DNA from: Armatimonadetes bacterium 55-13
GTDB taxonomy: Bacteria > Armatimonadota > Fimbriimonadia > Fimbriimonadales > Fimbriimonadaceae
Direction of reading: 5' to 3'
NCBI GenBank assembly: GCA_001898035.1
Contig: MKRX01000001.1
Location: 185,318-249,317 of the forward strand
DNA length: 64,000 nt
The notes below the pieces were generated by a model. The model worked only from the letters and a program-made list of their open reading frames with translations. It did not search any database and had not been told where the DNA came from. The position numbers and the translations under genes are program-made. Shown piece by piece: positions 1 to 9,585 of the stretch. How positions within the stretch are numbered: the first letter of the stretch is position 1; each line of letters starts with the position of its first letter.

Positions 1-2
1 AC

Positions 3-1349
3 ACGCACGACATCGTCCCTCATGGTTCGGTAACCGGAAAGCTGGTTAGTTCGCCGCGGATGGTAATCGGTTACTATGCAGACTGGCGCGAAGGGATGGA
101 GCGGTACGGGGATTTGAACGCCATGATCAAGCCTCCGCTGACATGGAAAAGCGAAGTTCCATTCGGATGGAACTCCTGGTCAGGATTCAAGACCAAGATC
201 ACGGCCGAAGGCGCCGATGCCGCGACGGAGTTTCTCAAGAACGATTTGCCTTGGTTCCGGTCGTTCGGAACGGCGTATGTGAATCTCGACTCCTTCTGGG
301 ACAATTTAACCAAAGATCAGCGTCGCCAGTTTGTGGTAAAGGCACATGCCGCCGGGCTGAAGGCGGGAATTTACTACACGCCCTTCACCGCATGGGGCGA
401 CCTTTCGAGCCCGGTGCGGGGAACGAACTTCCATTATCGCGACTTAGCGATCAAAGATGAGAAGGGCGAGCCTCTTTCCAAGCTGAGCGGCGGTTGGCCA
501 CTTGATCCTACCCATCCGGAGACAGTCGCCCGAATGAAGCGGCAACTCCAGGAGTTTGTGGACCTTGGCTTCGATTTCGTGAAGTTAGATTTCATGAGCC
601 ATGGCGCATTGGAAGGACAACACGCCGATCCCAAGATCGAGACGGGGGCAGAGGCCTATGCGTACGGGATGCAGCAGATCGTGGATTTCCTCGATCCCAA
701 ACGCATTGGACGTCCATTCTTTATCAGCCTGAGCATTGCTCCGATGTTCCCCCAAGGCTATGCCCATAGCCGACGCATCTCTTGCGACGTCTTTGCGAAC
801 ATCGGCGCGACCGAGTATCTGTTGAACTCCACGAATTATGGGTGGTGGACCAATGGGCGGATCTATCGGTTCAATGATCCGGACAGCAGTTGCGTGTACC
901 AACCCAAGGATGAAGAACCGGTTACGGAGGCCGAGGCGCGAAGCCGTCATACGGCCTCGGCAATTTCGGGGGGAATGATGATGGAAGGCGATGACTTAAC
1001 GAAGCCTGAGGCTCGCAAGCGCGTGCTGGAAATCTATTCCAATCTCGACGTACTGTCGCTTGCTAAGCAAGCAGTCACCTTTCGCCCGGTCTTCGGGGAC
1101 ACCGCTACCAAGGGCGGGGACGCCTTTGTCTATCTCGAGCCTAACGGCAAAACCGCCTACGTTGCTCTCTTCAACTTCAGCAAGGACAAAAGCGTGGACC
1201 GAGAGGTTACCGCCGAGCGACTTGGATTTCCGACCGGGCAGTGGTCGGGGATCGACCTATGGTCGAAGAAAACAGTGGACGCGACCCACGGGATTCAGTT
1301 TAAGCTGGCTCCCATGGATTGCGCTCTCTTCAAACTCACCCGCAGCTAA
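3..1349 (+). CDS. alpha-galactosidase-like glycoside hydrolase (GH27/GH36 type), 5' end outside window
   Basis: The reading frame is open from the first full codon at base 3, so the gene starts upstream of the window; the Met at base 60 is internal. The visible 448 residues hold a TIM-barrel alpha-galactosidase core. Numbered from the Met at base 60, there is a GWNSW motif at residues 36-40, a KLDF motif with the probable nucleophile Asp177, and a second Asp at 243 (RRISCDVF) that may be the acid/base. A small beta-sandwich follows and the protein ends after residue 429. By family knowledge it would release alpha-linked galactose from oligosaccharides. A signal peptide, if any, is outside the window. 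Its stop codon overlaps the stop of the convergent GH106 gene in a shared CTAA. The family call is good; the exact substrate is not known. Confidence 0.8.
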   Translation, partial: THDIVPHGSVTGKLVSSPRMVIGYYADWREGMERYGDLNAMIKPPLTWKSEVPFGWNSWSGFKTKITAEGADAATEFLKNDLPWFRSFGTAYVNLDSFWDNLTKDQRRQFVVKAHAAGLKAGIYYTPFTAWGDLSSPVRGTNFHYRDLAIKDEKGEPLSKLSGGWPLDPTHPETVARMKRQLQEFVDLGFDFVKLDFMSHGALEGQHADPKIETGAEAYAYGMQQIVDFLDPKRIGRPFFISLSIAPMFPQGYAHSRRISCDVFANIGATEYLLNSTNYGWWTNGRIYRFNDPDSSCVYQPKDEEPVTEAEARSRHTASAISGGMMMEGDDLTKPEARKRVLEIYSNLDVLSLAKQAVTFRPVFGDTATKGGDAFVYLEPNGKTAYVALFNFSKDKSVDREVTAERLGFPTGQWSGIDLWSKKTVDATHGIQFKLAPMDCALFKLTRS

Positions 1350-4204
1350 GACCGTGTTACTCGAACGAGCTGAACCGGCCCCATCAGACCGGATGGCATC
1401 AAGGGACTCTCAGCGGTTAACTTGAGAATGTTGGTGCGCGTCAATCTCTCGGCAACCGGTTTGGAGGCGTCGCCGATGATTCGATTCGGCCAGAAATTGA
1501 CGACCTTCACTTCCAGCCGATTGTCGGTTGGTTTCAGCAAGTGATCGACGCGAACGCGGAACGGCGGTTTCCAGACGATGCCAAGAGACTTGCCGTTGAG
1601 GGTGATTTCGGCCAACTCGCGGATTTCGCCAAGATCGAGGTACACGGACTCACCCGATCCGGTGTAGTCGAACCGCGTGGAATAGGTTGCGGCGCCGGAG
1701 TAGAACTTGATGCGTGGATCTTCGTTCTTAGACCAGTCGGTCAATTGGGTGAAGGTGGACTCGGCGGGGCCACCCCAGCGTGGATCGAAGTGCACTGTCC
1801 AAGGCTCGATGAGCGTTTGAACAGGGCTGATGGTTTCGAAATTGGTACCAGGAGTTGTCGGAGGGAGTCCGTCCTTTCGGAAAACGACAAAGAGAGAGTC
1901 GCATCGCTCCATGGGAAGCTCGATCTGAGTGCGCCCTTCCTTCACTTTCCAGCTTCGAAATGGTTGCGAGGTTCCAGTCGTCGGATCCCATCGTTCGGGG
2001 ACCTTGCCGGTCACTCGGAAAGATAAGGTTGCCTTTCCGGTGGCATTTGCCCGGTTGGTGACGAAGTAGATCTCGCCGTCGGAGGTCTGTCGATGGATGT
2101 AGTTGATCGAAAGCTCCGGAGAGGCGCTTTCGACGTTGAAGTCGGGGGAGATCTTGCGGAACTCGAAATACTCCCGAACCGGGATGGTTACGACCCATCC
2201 TTTGCCGTAGGGGCGATAGGATTTGGGAGGCGTACCGCCCCACAGCTCTTGAGCGATATCTCTTACTTCCTGATCGGACTGGGGCATGCTGGCCAAGGTG
2301 GTCGGCTCGAAGGGGCGGGGACCGACAACGGTGGCGCCATCCTTGACGAGCGCTTTGATCTTTCGGAGCGCCTTCAGTGAGATAACCCGGCGATCCGGCA
2401 AGACAAGGGCGCGATAGGACATGCCATCGGGAAGAACCAGGCGACCATCTTTCACTTTAAGTCGGTTCAGGATGACTTCTTCGGTGGCGACGTCATAGTC
2501 GTAGCCGGGAAGGACGTGGGCCGGATCTGATTTTTGGAGCTGCGTGAAGTTCGGGACGTGGTCGCCGTAGTAGTAGAGCACGTCGGCTACAAATTTGCCC
2601 TGTTGCAGCATGAACTGACAGCGGTTCATGTAGTCAAAGAAGGGCTTAGACATTGGCCACCAGGTCACCTTTGGATTGAGGTGGGTGCCGGCGAAGTACT
2701 GCTGGCCGGGAATGCCGGTGGAATCGGGTGAGCAGACAAAGGCGTGCCAGACCAGGCGGTTGAGACCTTGGCAACTGGCTTCGTCGAAATTCGGCTTAAG
2801 GTTGTCCCACAGGGTTTCCTGCCAGTGGGGGCCAATGGTGGTGAAGCCCTCGGCAAGCACCAAATTGTGCCCGTAGGTGTGAGCGGCGGAGGCGGGCTGT
2901 TTGACGAAGAAGCGATCTTCGTCTTTGACGCGATGCATCCAGGAAGTCGCCCAGAACTCAGACATAGGAGCGTCATTCATCCCAAGGCATTGGAGGGAGT
3001 CGATAGGAACGGCATGGGGACCGCCGGACTCGGGATGGATGAGGAGTCCATGGCGATGGGCATTGTCTCGAAACGGCCGGAAGTGATTGTCGATCGCGAG
3101 ATCACCAACGGTCCGGCGGAGGTCATTGAGGAATCGGTTGCTGACGGTGCGTCCATCGACGATTCGTCCCGCCATGACGGGAAGATAAGGCCACATGTCG
3201 TAGCCTCGGCGCTTCTTGAATTCGGATCGGAGCGTGGGCGTCCAGTTCGCGACTTCGACCTCCCAGCTATCGGTATGGAGGTATTTGAGCGTGTTTCCGG
3301 CGAGGGCGCCGGCATCTTTGATCAGGGGTTCCACAACCGCGTCCCAATACCGTTGGAAGGCGCCGCGGTCAAAGGGGTCGATCGCATAGCCATCCCAGCC
3401 ATCGCTCTGTGTCGAAACTCGACAGTGATCGTTCAGGGTGTAGCCGATTCGAAGGATCTCCCAGCGTCCAGCGGGAGCCCTCCATCGGAGAACGCCATCT
3501 TTGCCCAGGTGCTTTGTGATGTCGAGGACACCCTTGGCAGTGGTCGCAGCATCGCCGGGGGCGTCGGGGAGATTGTCGAGCAGTTCCTCGGTGCGGGGGG
3601 CCGACCAGGAGAGACCCTTGGCCATAGCTTTGTGCTCCCAGTTCTTCAGGAGTTTGCGTCGGGCTGGATCGTAAGATTGGGCGACGGGATAAGCGATGAC
3701 GGCGATATCGCGATACAGTTCGGGCGCGTGTTTTGGAATTTCGAGTTTGATCTCCACCTGGCCGCCAGAGAGGACGACTTCGCTCCACACCAGTTTCTTG
3801 GGGGCGTCTTCCGCCTTGACCATGGGGCCACCCAAGTTCCAGCCGCTCTGGATGTTCAAACTCATTTCGAGTCCGAGCCGATGAGCTTCGTTCAGGGTGA
3901 ACTTGTAGAGTTCGCGCCACTCGGGACTGAAGAAGTCTGGACCGTGGGGAACTCGGCTGTTGCCAAATTGTTCCGCACCGTTGGCGTCGCAAATGAGGGC
4001 GCCGCCAAAGCCTTTGGCGGCCATCTCTTCTAAATCTCGCTTAATCGATTCGCGAGTAACGTTTCCATTAAGCCACCACCAGTAGGCCCGAATCTTTGCG
4101 GAAGAGGGAGGGTCGGAAAACCCTTTGTCCAGATTCGACTGACCCAGCGAGGGGAGAATTGACGTTGCTAAGACAGAAACAAGGCAAATGCACCGAAACA
4201 CCAT
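1346..4204 (-). CDS. secreted GH106-type alpha-L-rhamnosidase-like glycoside hydrolase
   Basis: This 952-residue protein starts with a hydrophobic signal peptide ending around residue 21 (SLGQ). The mature start has the YWWWLNGNVT segment typical of GH106 and its relatives, followed by a barrel with HTDSWE around residue 310, where Glu is the likely catalytic acid. The C-terminal third holds beta-sandwich domains, the last one ending in a galactose-binding-like module (LNGKSLGIVWKPPF). GH106 enzymes cut terminal rhamnose from pectin side chains. This fits the rhamnulokinase and rhamnogalacturonan genes elsewhere in the window. The gene is transcribed alone and converges on the alpha-galactosidase. 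The family call is good; substrate is inferred. Confidence 0.8.
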   Translation of the reverse strand: MVFRCICLVSVLATSILPSLGQSNLDKGFSDPPSSAKIRAYWWWLNGNVTRESIKRDLEEMAAKGFGGALICDANGAEQFGNSRVPHGPDFFSPEWRELYKFTLNEAHRLGLEMSLNIQSGWNLGGPMVKAEDAPKKLVWSEVVLSGGQVEIKLEIPKHAPELYRDIAVIAYPVAQSYDPARRKLLKNWEHKAMAKGLSWSAPRTEELLDNLPDAPGDAATTAKGVLDITKHLGKDGVLRWRAPAGRWEILRIGYTLNDHCRVSTQSDGWDGYAIDPFDRGAFQRYWDAVVEPLIKDAGALAGNTLKYLHTDSWEVEVANWTPTLRSEFKKRRGYDMWPYLPVMAGRIVDGRTVSNRFLNDLRRTVGDLAIDNHFRPFRDNAHRHGLLIHPESGGPHAVPIDSLQCLGMNDAPMSEFWATSWMHRVKDEDRFFVKQPASAAHTYGHNLVLAEGFTTIGPHWQETLWDNLKPNFDEASCQGLNRLVWHAFVCSPDSTGIPGQQYFAGTHLNPKVTWWPMSKPFFDYMNRCQFMLQQGKFVADVLYYYGDHVPNFTQLQKSDPAHVLPGYDYDVATEEVILNRLKVKDGRLVLPDGMSYRALVLPDRRVISLKALRKIKALVKDGATVVGPRPFEPTTLASMPQSDQEVRDIAQELWGGTPPKSYRPYGKGWVVTIPVREYFEFRKISPDFNVESASPELSINYIHRQTSDGEIYFVTNRANATGKATLSFRVTGKVPERWDPTTGTSQPFRSWKVKEGRTQIELPMERCDSLFVVFRKDGLPPTTPGTNFETISPVQTLIEPWTVHFDPRWGGPAESTFTQLTDWSKNEDPRIKFYSGAATYSTRFDYTGSGESVYLDLGEIRELAEITLNGKSLGIVWKPPFRVRVDHLLKPTDNRLEVKVVNFWPNRIIGDASKPVAERLTRTNILKLTAESPLMPSGLMGPVQLVRVTRS

Positions 4205-4254
4205 GGAGCTGACCTAGATTTCGACGTAGGCTCCACGAAGTCCTTTTCGCAGAG

Positions 4255-4485
4255 TTAGCTCTGCGCGGTCTCGGCGCCTTCCTCTTCTTCGGCCAGACGG
4301 AAAGACTCCCAGATACGGTGTTCAGGGACGAACTGGCGGTGGCCCTCTTTATTGCTAAGAATGAGAACCCAGGTTTGCGTCAGCTTGCCTTTTTCGTTCT
4401 CAACGTCCTTACCGCGCGTTCGGCGATCTACTCGCCATTCCATCTCGGTTTCTTTTTCGATCAACTTGGTGAGACTTTTTAACAT
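4255..4485 (-). CDS. small hypothetical protein, 76 aa
   Basis: A short charged protein with no membrane segment or signal. It has a Trp-containing strand pattern (EWRVDRRTRG, TQTWVLILSN) and an acidic tail (EEEEGAETAQS). It lies 7 bp downstream of the next hypothetical gene and is probably co-transcribed with it. I recognise no family. It is supported by its start codon, the close spacing and a normal amino-acid mix, not by homology. Confidence 0.5.
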   Translation of the reverse strand: MLKSLTKLIEKETEMEWRVDRRTRGKDVENEKGKLTQTWVLILSNKEGHRQFVPEHRIWESFRLAEEEEGAETAQS

Positions 4486-4492
4486 GATTCGC

Positions 4493-4858
4493 CTATGAAT
4501 AGTGTGCCATGCGAAGGGGCGTTAACGCAGCCAGCATGTTAAATGCGACGGCAACTTCCGCCAGCCAAACGCGATGCACCAGAATGATTTCCTCGCTCCG
4601 ATAGAAGATTTCGAGCTCGTCTCCGACTGGGTTGAGCTCAATCGATCCATCGGCCAGATCAATGGTCAAGTTAGATCCCGCCAGCATTTCTGCCAAGGCA
4701 GAAGCGCTTAATGCGAACGTGGGTACACAATGTCCACAGTCGCCCGGCATCCGCCGGAAATCGAACGATACGCGCTCATCTCCAACTTGGCCGACCGTTA
4801 AGAAATGTTCCTTATGAGTCGTAACCGACGATGTTGGGTGAACTCGAACGTGGTTCAT
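4493..4858 (-). CDS. hypothetical protein, 121 aa
   Basis: Soluble, mostly beta-looking protein with a CGHC pair near its middle, which could be redox active or bind metal, followed by a predicted mixed segment (LADGSIELNPVGDELEIFYRSE). An in-frame TTG at 4894 would add 12 basic residues. I chose the ATG at 4858 because neither start has a clear ribosome site and the ATG gives the more ordinary N terminus. It is the first gene of a two-gene unit with the 76-residue protein. No family recognised. Confidence 0.5.
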   Translation of the reverse strand: MNHVRVHPTSSVTTHKEHFLTVGQVGDERVSFDFRRMPGDCGHCVPTFALSASALAEMLAGSNLTIDLADGSIELNPVGDELEIFYRSEEIILVHRVWLAEVAVAFNMLAALTPLRMAHYS

Positions 4859-5057
4859 TGTTTTTCGACGAAACGCAAGGAATCCTTTTCGCAACCATTC
4901 CGCGAGGAAGGTGCATTACTTGCGGGGTAAGCGAGGAATATTTTCCGCTTGTAACCTATTGTACCTCAGACTCTATTTCGGACTCAGTTCAAGTGTGGCC
5001 GCGCCTTGAAACCAAGTAGGATGCTCGGCACGGCCTGCGGAGTGGTAAGTTGGGTAA

Positions 5058-6638
5058 ATGCCTATTCTTGCCGCCCTAACCATTTGGACAACATTGTTTT
5101 CACCGACTCAAACATCCACATGGCCACAGACGCGAGCGGAAAGGACTAGATTCACCGAGACTTCTCATTACGAAGATGTGGTGCAATTCCTTAACGGGCT
5201 TCAGGAGATGGGCGCCCCCGTTACATTGAGTTGGATGGGAACGAGCGTAGAAGGCAAACCAATTCCCATGGTGGTCGCCTCGCGGCCGTTAGTTACAACT
5301 CCGACACAGGCGAAATCGAGCGGCAAGCCTATTGTCTATATCCAGGCTAACATTCACGCGGGCGAGGTGGAAGGAAAGGAAGCGGCCCTGGCTCTGCTGA
5401 GGAAGTACTGCCAGGAGAAATCGGGACTGTTGGACAAATTGATCCTGGTGATCGTCCCGATTTACAATATCGACGGTAACGAGAAGTTCGGACCGCTAGA
5501 GAAAAATCGGCCCGGACAAGAAGGCCCGGCTCTCGTAGGCGTCCGCCCAAACGGAGGAGGACTCGACCTCAATCGGGACTGCATGAAAGCAGAGTCGCCG
5601 GAAATGCAGGGGGTTCTGAAACACGTTTATTCATGGGATCCGGACGTCGTCATGGACTTGCATACCACTGACGGGACTCGTCACGGATACCAGTTGACAT
5701 ACTCACCGCCGCTCCATCCCAACACCGACCCCGAGGTGCTCAAGTACTCCAGGGATGAACTTTTGCCAACGATCCGAAAGTCGGTCGCCACGGGTGGGCT
5801 AAGGCTCTTTGACTATGGAAATGCCTCCCGGCGGGACGATAAGACGATTTGGGAAACGTTTGGTTATGAAGGTCGCTATGTCACGAACTATGCGGGGCTT
5901 CGGAATCGAATCGCCGTGCTCTCGGAGGCGATGACAAACGAGCCATTTAGTCGTCGCGTTGCAGATACGGAGACGTTTGTCGATGCCACCCTGCAGCAGA
6001 TTGCAAGGCAGGCAAGGAAGGTCGTTGAGATGACGCGAAGAGCGGACGAACGAGTTGTTGCCTGGGGCACCGATCCAAGTAAGGCGCCTCAACTGGGCGT
6101 TCGATTCGAAATGGCCGACCGTGGCGAAGAGCCCGTGCTATTAGAGACCGCGGCCAGAGCCAAACGGATCGGGCCGATCACGGATTATGAGGCGGTCAAA
6201 ATGAAAGTCTACGACCGCTTTAGGGCAACTAAACGCTCAAGATTCCCTTCCGCGTATCTCATTCCGACTGATCAGCAAAAGGTTATCGATCTTCTCGTAC
6301 TTCATGGCGTGAAGGTTGAAAAACTCAATAAGGCTTGGAGTGGGCAAGGCGAGAAATTCCAGGTCAGCGAGGCGAAAATGGCGAGGTCGCCTTTCCAGGG
6401 GCATCGGATAATTTCCCTTGAGGGAACCTTTTCGGCTGGGTCGCTGATGGCGGAAAAGGGTTGGTATGTTGTGAGAACCGCGCAGCCCTTGGGTGTATTA
6501 GCGTTTGATCTCTTGGAGCCAGAGAGCTTGGATGGCGTATCGGCTTGGGGCTTTTTAGGTGATAGCATCAAGGCTGGCGAATTCTTCCCCATTTATAAGA
6601 CCTACCTTCCCGTGAAAACGGCGACTGAGCGCGTTTAG
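5058..6638 (+). CDS. secreted M14-family zinc carboxypeptidase-like protein
   Basis: This 526-residue protein begins with a short hydrophobic signal. The M14 zinc-binding set is visible: His100 and Glu103 in NIHAGEVEG, and His202 in DLHTTDG. LNRD at 171-174 corresponds to the substrate-carboxylate region. A later SEAMTNE segment may carry the catalytic Glu. M14 enzymes remove C-terminal residues from peptides, or act on cell-wall peptides. The C-terminal 200 residues are a mixed domain that is not part of the M14 core. The gene stands between the two hypothetical genes and the GH20 gene, and lies 32 bp before the latter, so both may share a transcript. Confidence 0.82.
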   Translation: MPILAALTIWTTLFSPTQTSTWPQTRAERTRFTETSHYEDVVQFLNGLQEMGAPVTLSWMGTSVEGKPIPMVVASRPLVTTPTQAKSSGKPIVYIQANIHAGEVEGKEAALALLRKYCQEKSGLLDKLILVIVPIYNIDGNEKFGPLEKNRPGQEGPALVGVRPNGGGLDLNRDCMKAESPEMQGVLKHVYSWDPDVVMDLHTTDGTRHGYQLTYSPPLHPNTDPEVLKYSRDELLPTIRKSVATGGLRLFDYGNASRRDDKTIWETFGYEGRYVTNYAGLRNRIAVLSEAMTNEPFSRRVADTETFVDATLQQIARQARKVVEMTRRADERVVAWGTDPSKAPQLGVRFEMADRGEEPVLLETAARAKRIGPITDYEAVKMKVYDRFRATKRSRFPSAYLIPTDQQKVIDLLVLHGVKVEKLNKAWSGQGEKFQVSEAKMARSPFQGHRIISLEGTFSAGSLMAEKGWYVVRTAQPLGVLAFDLLEPESLDGVSAWGFLGDSIKAGEFFPIYKTYLPVKTATERV

Positions 6639-6670
6639 ACGAGATTTAGGCGTCGTGATATTCTGGCGGG

Positions 6671-8914
6671 GTGATACTCGCTTCGCTTTGTCTGTTGTCG
6701 GCGCCGTTGCCGGCTCTGATTCCCGCGCCTGAGCGGTATGTTCCTTTGGCGGGAACATTCGAACTCGACTCAAAAACCGTAATTGTTGCAACAGGAGATG
6801 CCAAACCCGTCGGCGATCGGCTTCGGGAATTTCTTCGTCCGGCAACCGGATTCGAGCTTCCCGTCACTGGGATTCCGAAGAACCGGGCGATCGAGCTTCG
6901 AATTGAGAACCAGGATGTCTCTTTGGGAGCGGAGGGTTATCGGCTAGTTTCGACTCCAGAAGGGATTACCATCACCGCTCCTAAACCAGCGGGCCTGTTT
7001 TACGGCGTGCAGTCTCTTCGGCAGCTTTTACCAACTCAAATTTTTGATAAGAAGAAGGACACGGGCCTCCACTGGACGGCACCGGCTTGCCAAATCATCG
7101 ATAAGCCAAGTTTTGGTTGGAGAGGCATGCACCTGGATGTTAGTCGTCACTTCTACGACGTCAAGTTCATCAAGGAATACATCGACTGGCTGGCAGTTCA
7201 CAAAATGAACACGTTTCATTGGCACTTGGTGGATGATGGCGGATGGCGAATTGAGATCAAGAAGTATCCCAAGCTCACGCAGATCGGCGCTTGGCGAGAG
7301 AAGCAGAAAGCAGAGTGGAGTTATTCCGGCCTGATATTTCCGGGCAAGGATTCCGGCAAAGATTTAGAGGGTGGGTTCTACACGCAGGATCAAGTCCGCG
7401 AAATCGTGAAGTACGCAGCCGACCGGTACATCACCGTTGTCCCGGAGATCGAGATGCCCGGACATAGCACCGAAACCCTGGCCTCTTACCCCGAACTGAT
7501 GTGTTCACCTGCCAAGGACGTCTTGGATGCCTATATCAAACGAACGGGCAACGACTATCCCTCCATGGTTTGCGCGGGTAAAGAAAGCACCGTTGAGTTC
7601 TTCCAAAATGTGCTCACCGAGATATTGCAGTTATTTCCCTCGAAGTTCATTCACATCGGCGGAGACGAATGCCCCAAAGACCTGTGGGCGGTCTGCCCGG
7701 ATTGTCAGGCACGGATGCAGAAGGAGGGGTTGAAGAACGAAGAAGAATTGCAGAGTTACTTCATTCATCGCATGGACTCCTGGCTGGCGAATAAGGGAAG
7801 AAGGCTCCTTGGGTGGGACGAGATCCTAGAGGGCGGCTTGGCTCCCGGAGCGACCGTGATGTCATGGCGAGGAATTGCCGGAGGGATTGCGGCGGCAAAG
7901 GCGGGGCATGACGTAGTGATGTCTCCCACCTCTCACTGCTACTTCGACTATCCTTACACTTCGATCTCGACCGAGGTGGTCTACGGATATGACCCAATCC
8001 CGGGAGAACTGACCGAGGAACAAGGCAAGCATGTGCTTGGGGCTCAAGCGAACATTTGGACGGAATGGATTTCCTCTCCAGAGGAAGTAGAAACCATGAT
8101 GTTTCCCCGTGCCGCTGCCCTGGCAGAGGCAGTTTGGACGCCGTTCCAGCGAAAAGATTGGGCGGACTTTAGCGAGCGTCTCAAGACTCACTATGACCGA
8201 CTGGACCGTTTGGGAATAGCCTACTATGTGACGGCGCCGACTCCCATCAGTGACGTTATTTTGCTCGGAGACGCAGCCGGCGTTGAGTTCAATAAACCCG
8301 ATGTACCGAATAGCCTTGTTCGGTACACCATCGATGGATCTGAGCCTACCGCGAACTCTCCGGCATATTCCGGCGCGATTAGGCTGAGCAAGCCCGGAGT
8401 AGTGAGAGCCGCCACATTCCGGGCGAATGGGACCAAGAGCGCTACGATTTCAGTTCCGGTTATGTTGCTGAACGCCAACGATGAACCCAAAGTAAACGGT
8501 GTGATTCGGCGAGTCATCCAGGGCAAGTTTGACAAATGCCCAGAACCAGCGGCGTTTGCCAGCGCTTCTGCGCGAAACGTCACCGAAGTGAGTGTGACCG
8601 ACTTGGCCGGCAAGGACGAGTTTGCCGTGATGTACGAAGGTTTCGTCCGGATTCCTGAAGACGGTGTTTACACCTTCTCTTTGGGGAGCGACGACGGCAG
8701 TAAGATGTGGCTTGGCGACTCTATCGCCATCGATAATGACGGTCCCCACGGATATGTGGAGAAGCGATTGCGGCTCCAACTCAAGAAGGGAGACTATCCT
8801 TTCCGGGTAGTGATGTTTGAGATCGATGGCGCCGAGAACCTTCGTCTTTTTGCCGAAGGGCCAGGGCTGACCAAAAGCCTGATTCCGGCATCGATGCTCT
8901 GGTCAAAGGAATAG
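6671..8914 (+). CDS. secreted GH20 beta-N-acetylhexosaminidase with C-terminal PA14 domain
   Basis: The 747-residue protein starts with GTG and a signal peptide, then has an N-terminal GH20b alpha/beta domain (about 17-130). The GH20 barrel is at about 133-500, with HWHLVDDGGWR and the catalytic Asp-Glu pair in HIGGDECPK near residue 330. A chitobiase-type beta domain follows (about 525-600, YTIDGSEP). A PA14-like module ends the protein (about 620-745, with FSLGSDDGSKMWLG). It should cleave terminal GlcNAc from chitin or peptidoglycan fragments in the periplasm or outside, with PA14 binding sugar. It lies close behind the M14 peptidase gene. A peptidase plus hexosaminidase pair suggests glycoprotein or murein scavenging (inference). 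Confidence 0.9.
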   Translation: MILASLCLLSAPLPALIPAPERYVPLAGTFELDSKTVIVATGDAKPVGDRLREFLRPATGFELPVTGIPKNRAIELRIENQDVSLGAEGYRLVSTPEGITITAPKPAGLFYGVQSLRQLLPTQIFDKKKDTGLHWTAPACQIIDKPSFGWRGMHLDVSRHFYDVKFIKEYIDWLAVHKMNTFHWHLVDDGGWRIEIKKYPKLTQIGAWREKQKAEWSYSGLIFPGKDSGKDLEGGFYTQDQVREIVKYAADRYITVVPEIEMPGHSTETLASYPELMCSPAKDVLDAYIKRTGNDYPSMVCAGKESTVEFFQNVLTEILQLFPSKFIHIGGDECPKDLWAVCPDCQARMQKEGLKNEEELQSYFIHRMDSWLANKGRRLLGWDEILEGGLAPGATVMSWRGIAGGIAAAKAGHDVVMSPTSHCYFDYPYTSISTEVVYGYDPIPGELTEEQGKHVLGAQANIWTEWISSPEEVETMMFPRAAALAEAVWTPFQRKDWADFSERLKTHYDRLDRLGIAYYVTAPTPISDVILLGDAAGVEFNKPDVPNSLVRYTIDGSEPTANSPAYSGAIRLSKPGVVRAATFRANGTKSATISVPVMLLNANDEPKVNGVIRRVIQGKFDKCPEPAAFASASARNVTEVSVTDLAGKDEFAVMYEGFVRIPEDGVYTFSLGSDDGSKMWLGDSIAIDNDGPHGYVEKRLRLQLKKGDYPFRVVMFEIDGAENLRLFAEGPGLTKSLIPASMLWSKE

Positions 8915-8918
8915 TCGA

Positions 8919-9524
8919 TTACTCCACCAACTTCTTGAGTTGGTCAATGGCATTGGCCCAAGCCGCGCGGAGGCCGTCTGCTTCCGCGCGGGTCTGAATA
9001 CGGTCGTGATTGACTAACAGATAAGTTTTGCCATTTCCCTTGTCTTGGACCGACATATCCACCAGCGAATCGTCTCCTGCCTTCCAGGTGAAACGGAGGT
9101 CTTTGTTTTGGCGGATGCGTTTGAATTCTGCCTTGTTTCCGTCAGCGTTTTCGTAGGTACCGCCTTCGGTCAAATTGATTTTTGAACCTGCGCCCAGCCA
9201 CTGATCCAAGTCGGCGCTGGTCGTCCAGGCAGCATAAATTCGCTCGACGGGTGCGGCAATCGTTTTGGTGCTGCAGATGAAGTAACCCTTTAGCTTGCCA
9301 TCCTTCTCCGTTTTCTTGTGATGGGCTTCGTACTCAACTGAAATAGTTGTGCACCACCAAGGTTCAACTCCCGCTTTGACGAGATACTGGTTGCATTCTC
9401 GCCGTCCAATCTTGAGACCCTCCGCAGCATCAAGCTCGGCGAACCACTGATCAAGAGTCTTACCGGTTGCCTCTTTGGCGGCATCGTTGGTGACCGGGAA
9501 ATCAGGTTGGAGGTTGACTTTCAT
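8919..9524 (-). CDS. DUF4287 / SRPBCC (AHSA1-like) domain protein
   Basis: The protein has 201 residues in two parts. An N-terminal helical region of about 70 residues looks like DUF4287 (GKTLDQWFAEL, followed by WWCTTISVEYE). An SRPBCC/START-like domain follows, with the AHSA1-type opening TKTIAAPVERIYAAWTT and a C-terminal helix. Such proteins bind hydrophobic ligands in a deep pocket, and the ligand here is unknown. It is cytosolic. The ATG has a good ribosome site (AGAGGAA, about 6 bases away). It converges on the GH20 gene with a 4-bp gap. Confidence 0.75.
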   Translation of the reverse strand: MKVNLQPDFPVTNDAAKEATGKTLDQWFAELDAAEGLKIGRRECNQYLVKAGVEPWWCTTISVEYEAHHKKTEKDGKLKGYFICSTKTIAAPVERIYAAWTTSADLDQWLGAGSKINLTEGGTYENADGNKAEFKRIRQNKDLRFTWKAGDDSLVDMSVQDKGNGKTYLLVNHDRIQTRAEADGLRAAWANAIDQLKKLVE

Positions 9525-9585
9525 GGGCTATTCCTCTGAAACGGTGAGGAAGAATATACGTGAAAGTCTCAGATCTGCCAAGCCC

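Noticed and set aside
2744..4033. 429-codon plus-strand frame opposite the GH106 gene
   Set aside because: It lies wholly within a well-supported gene and has no recognisable domain; long antisense frames are common with this codon use.
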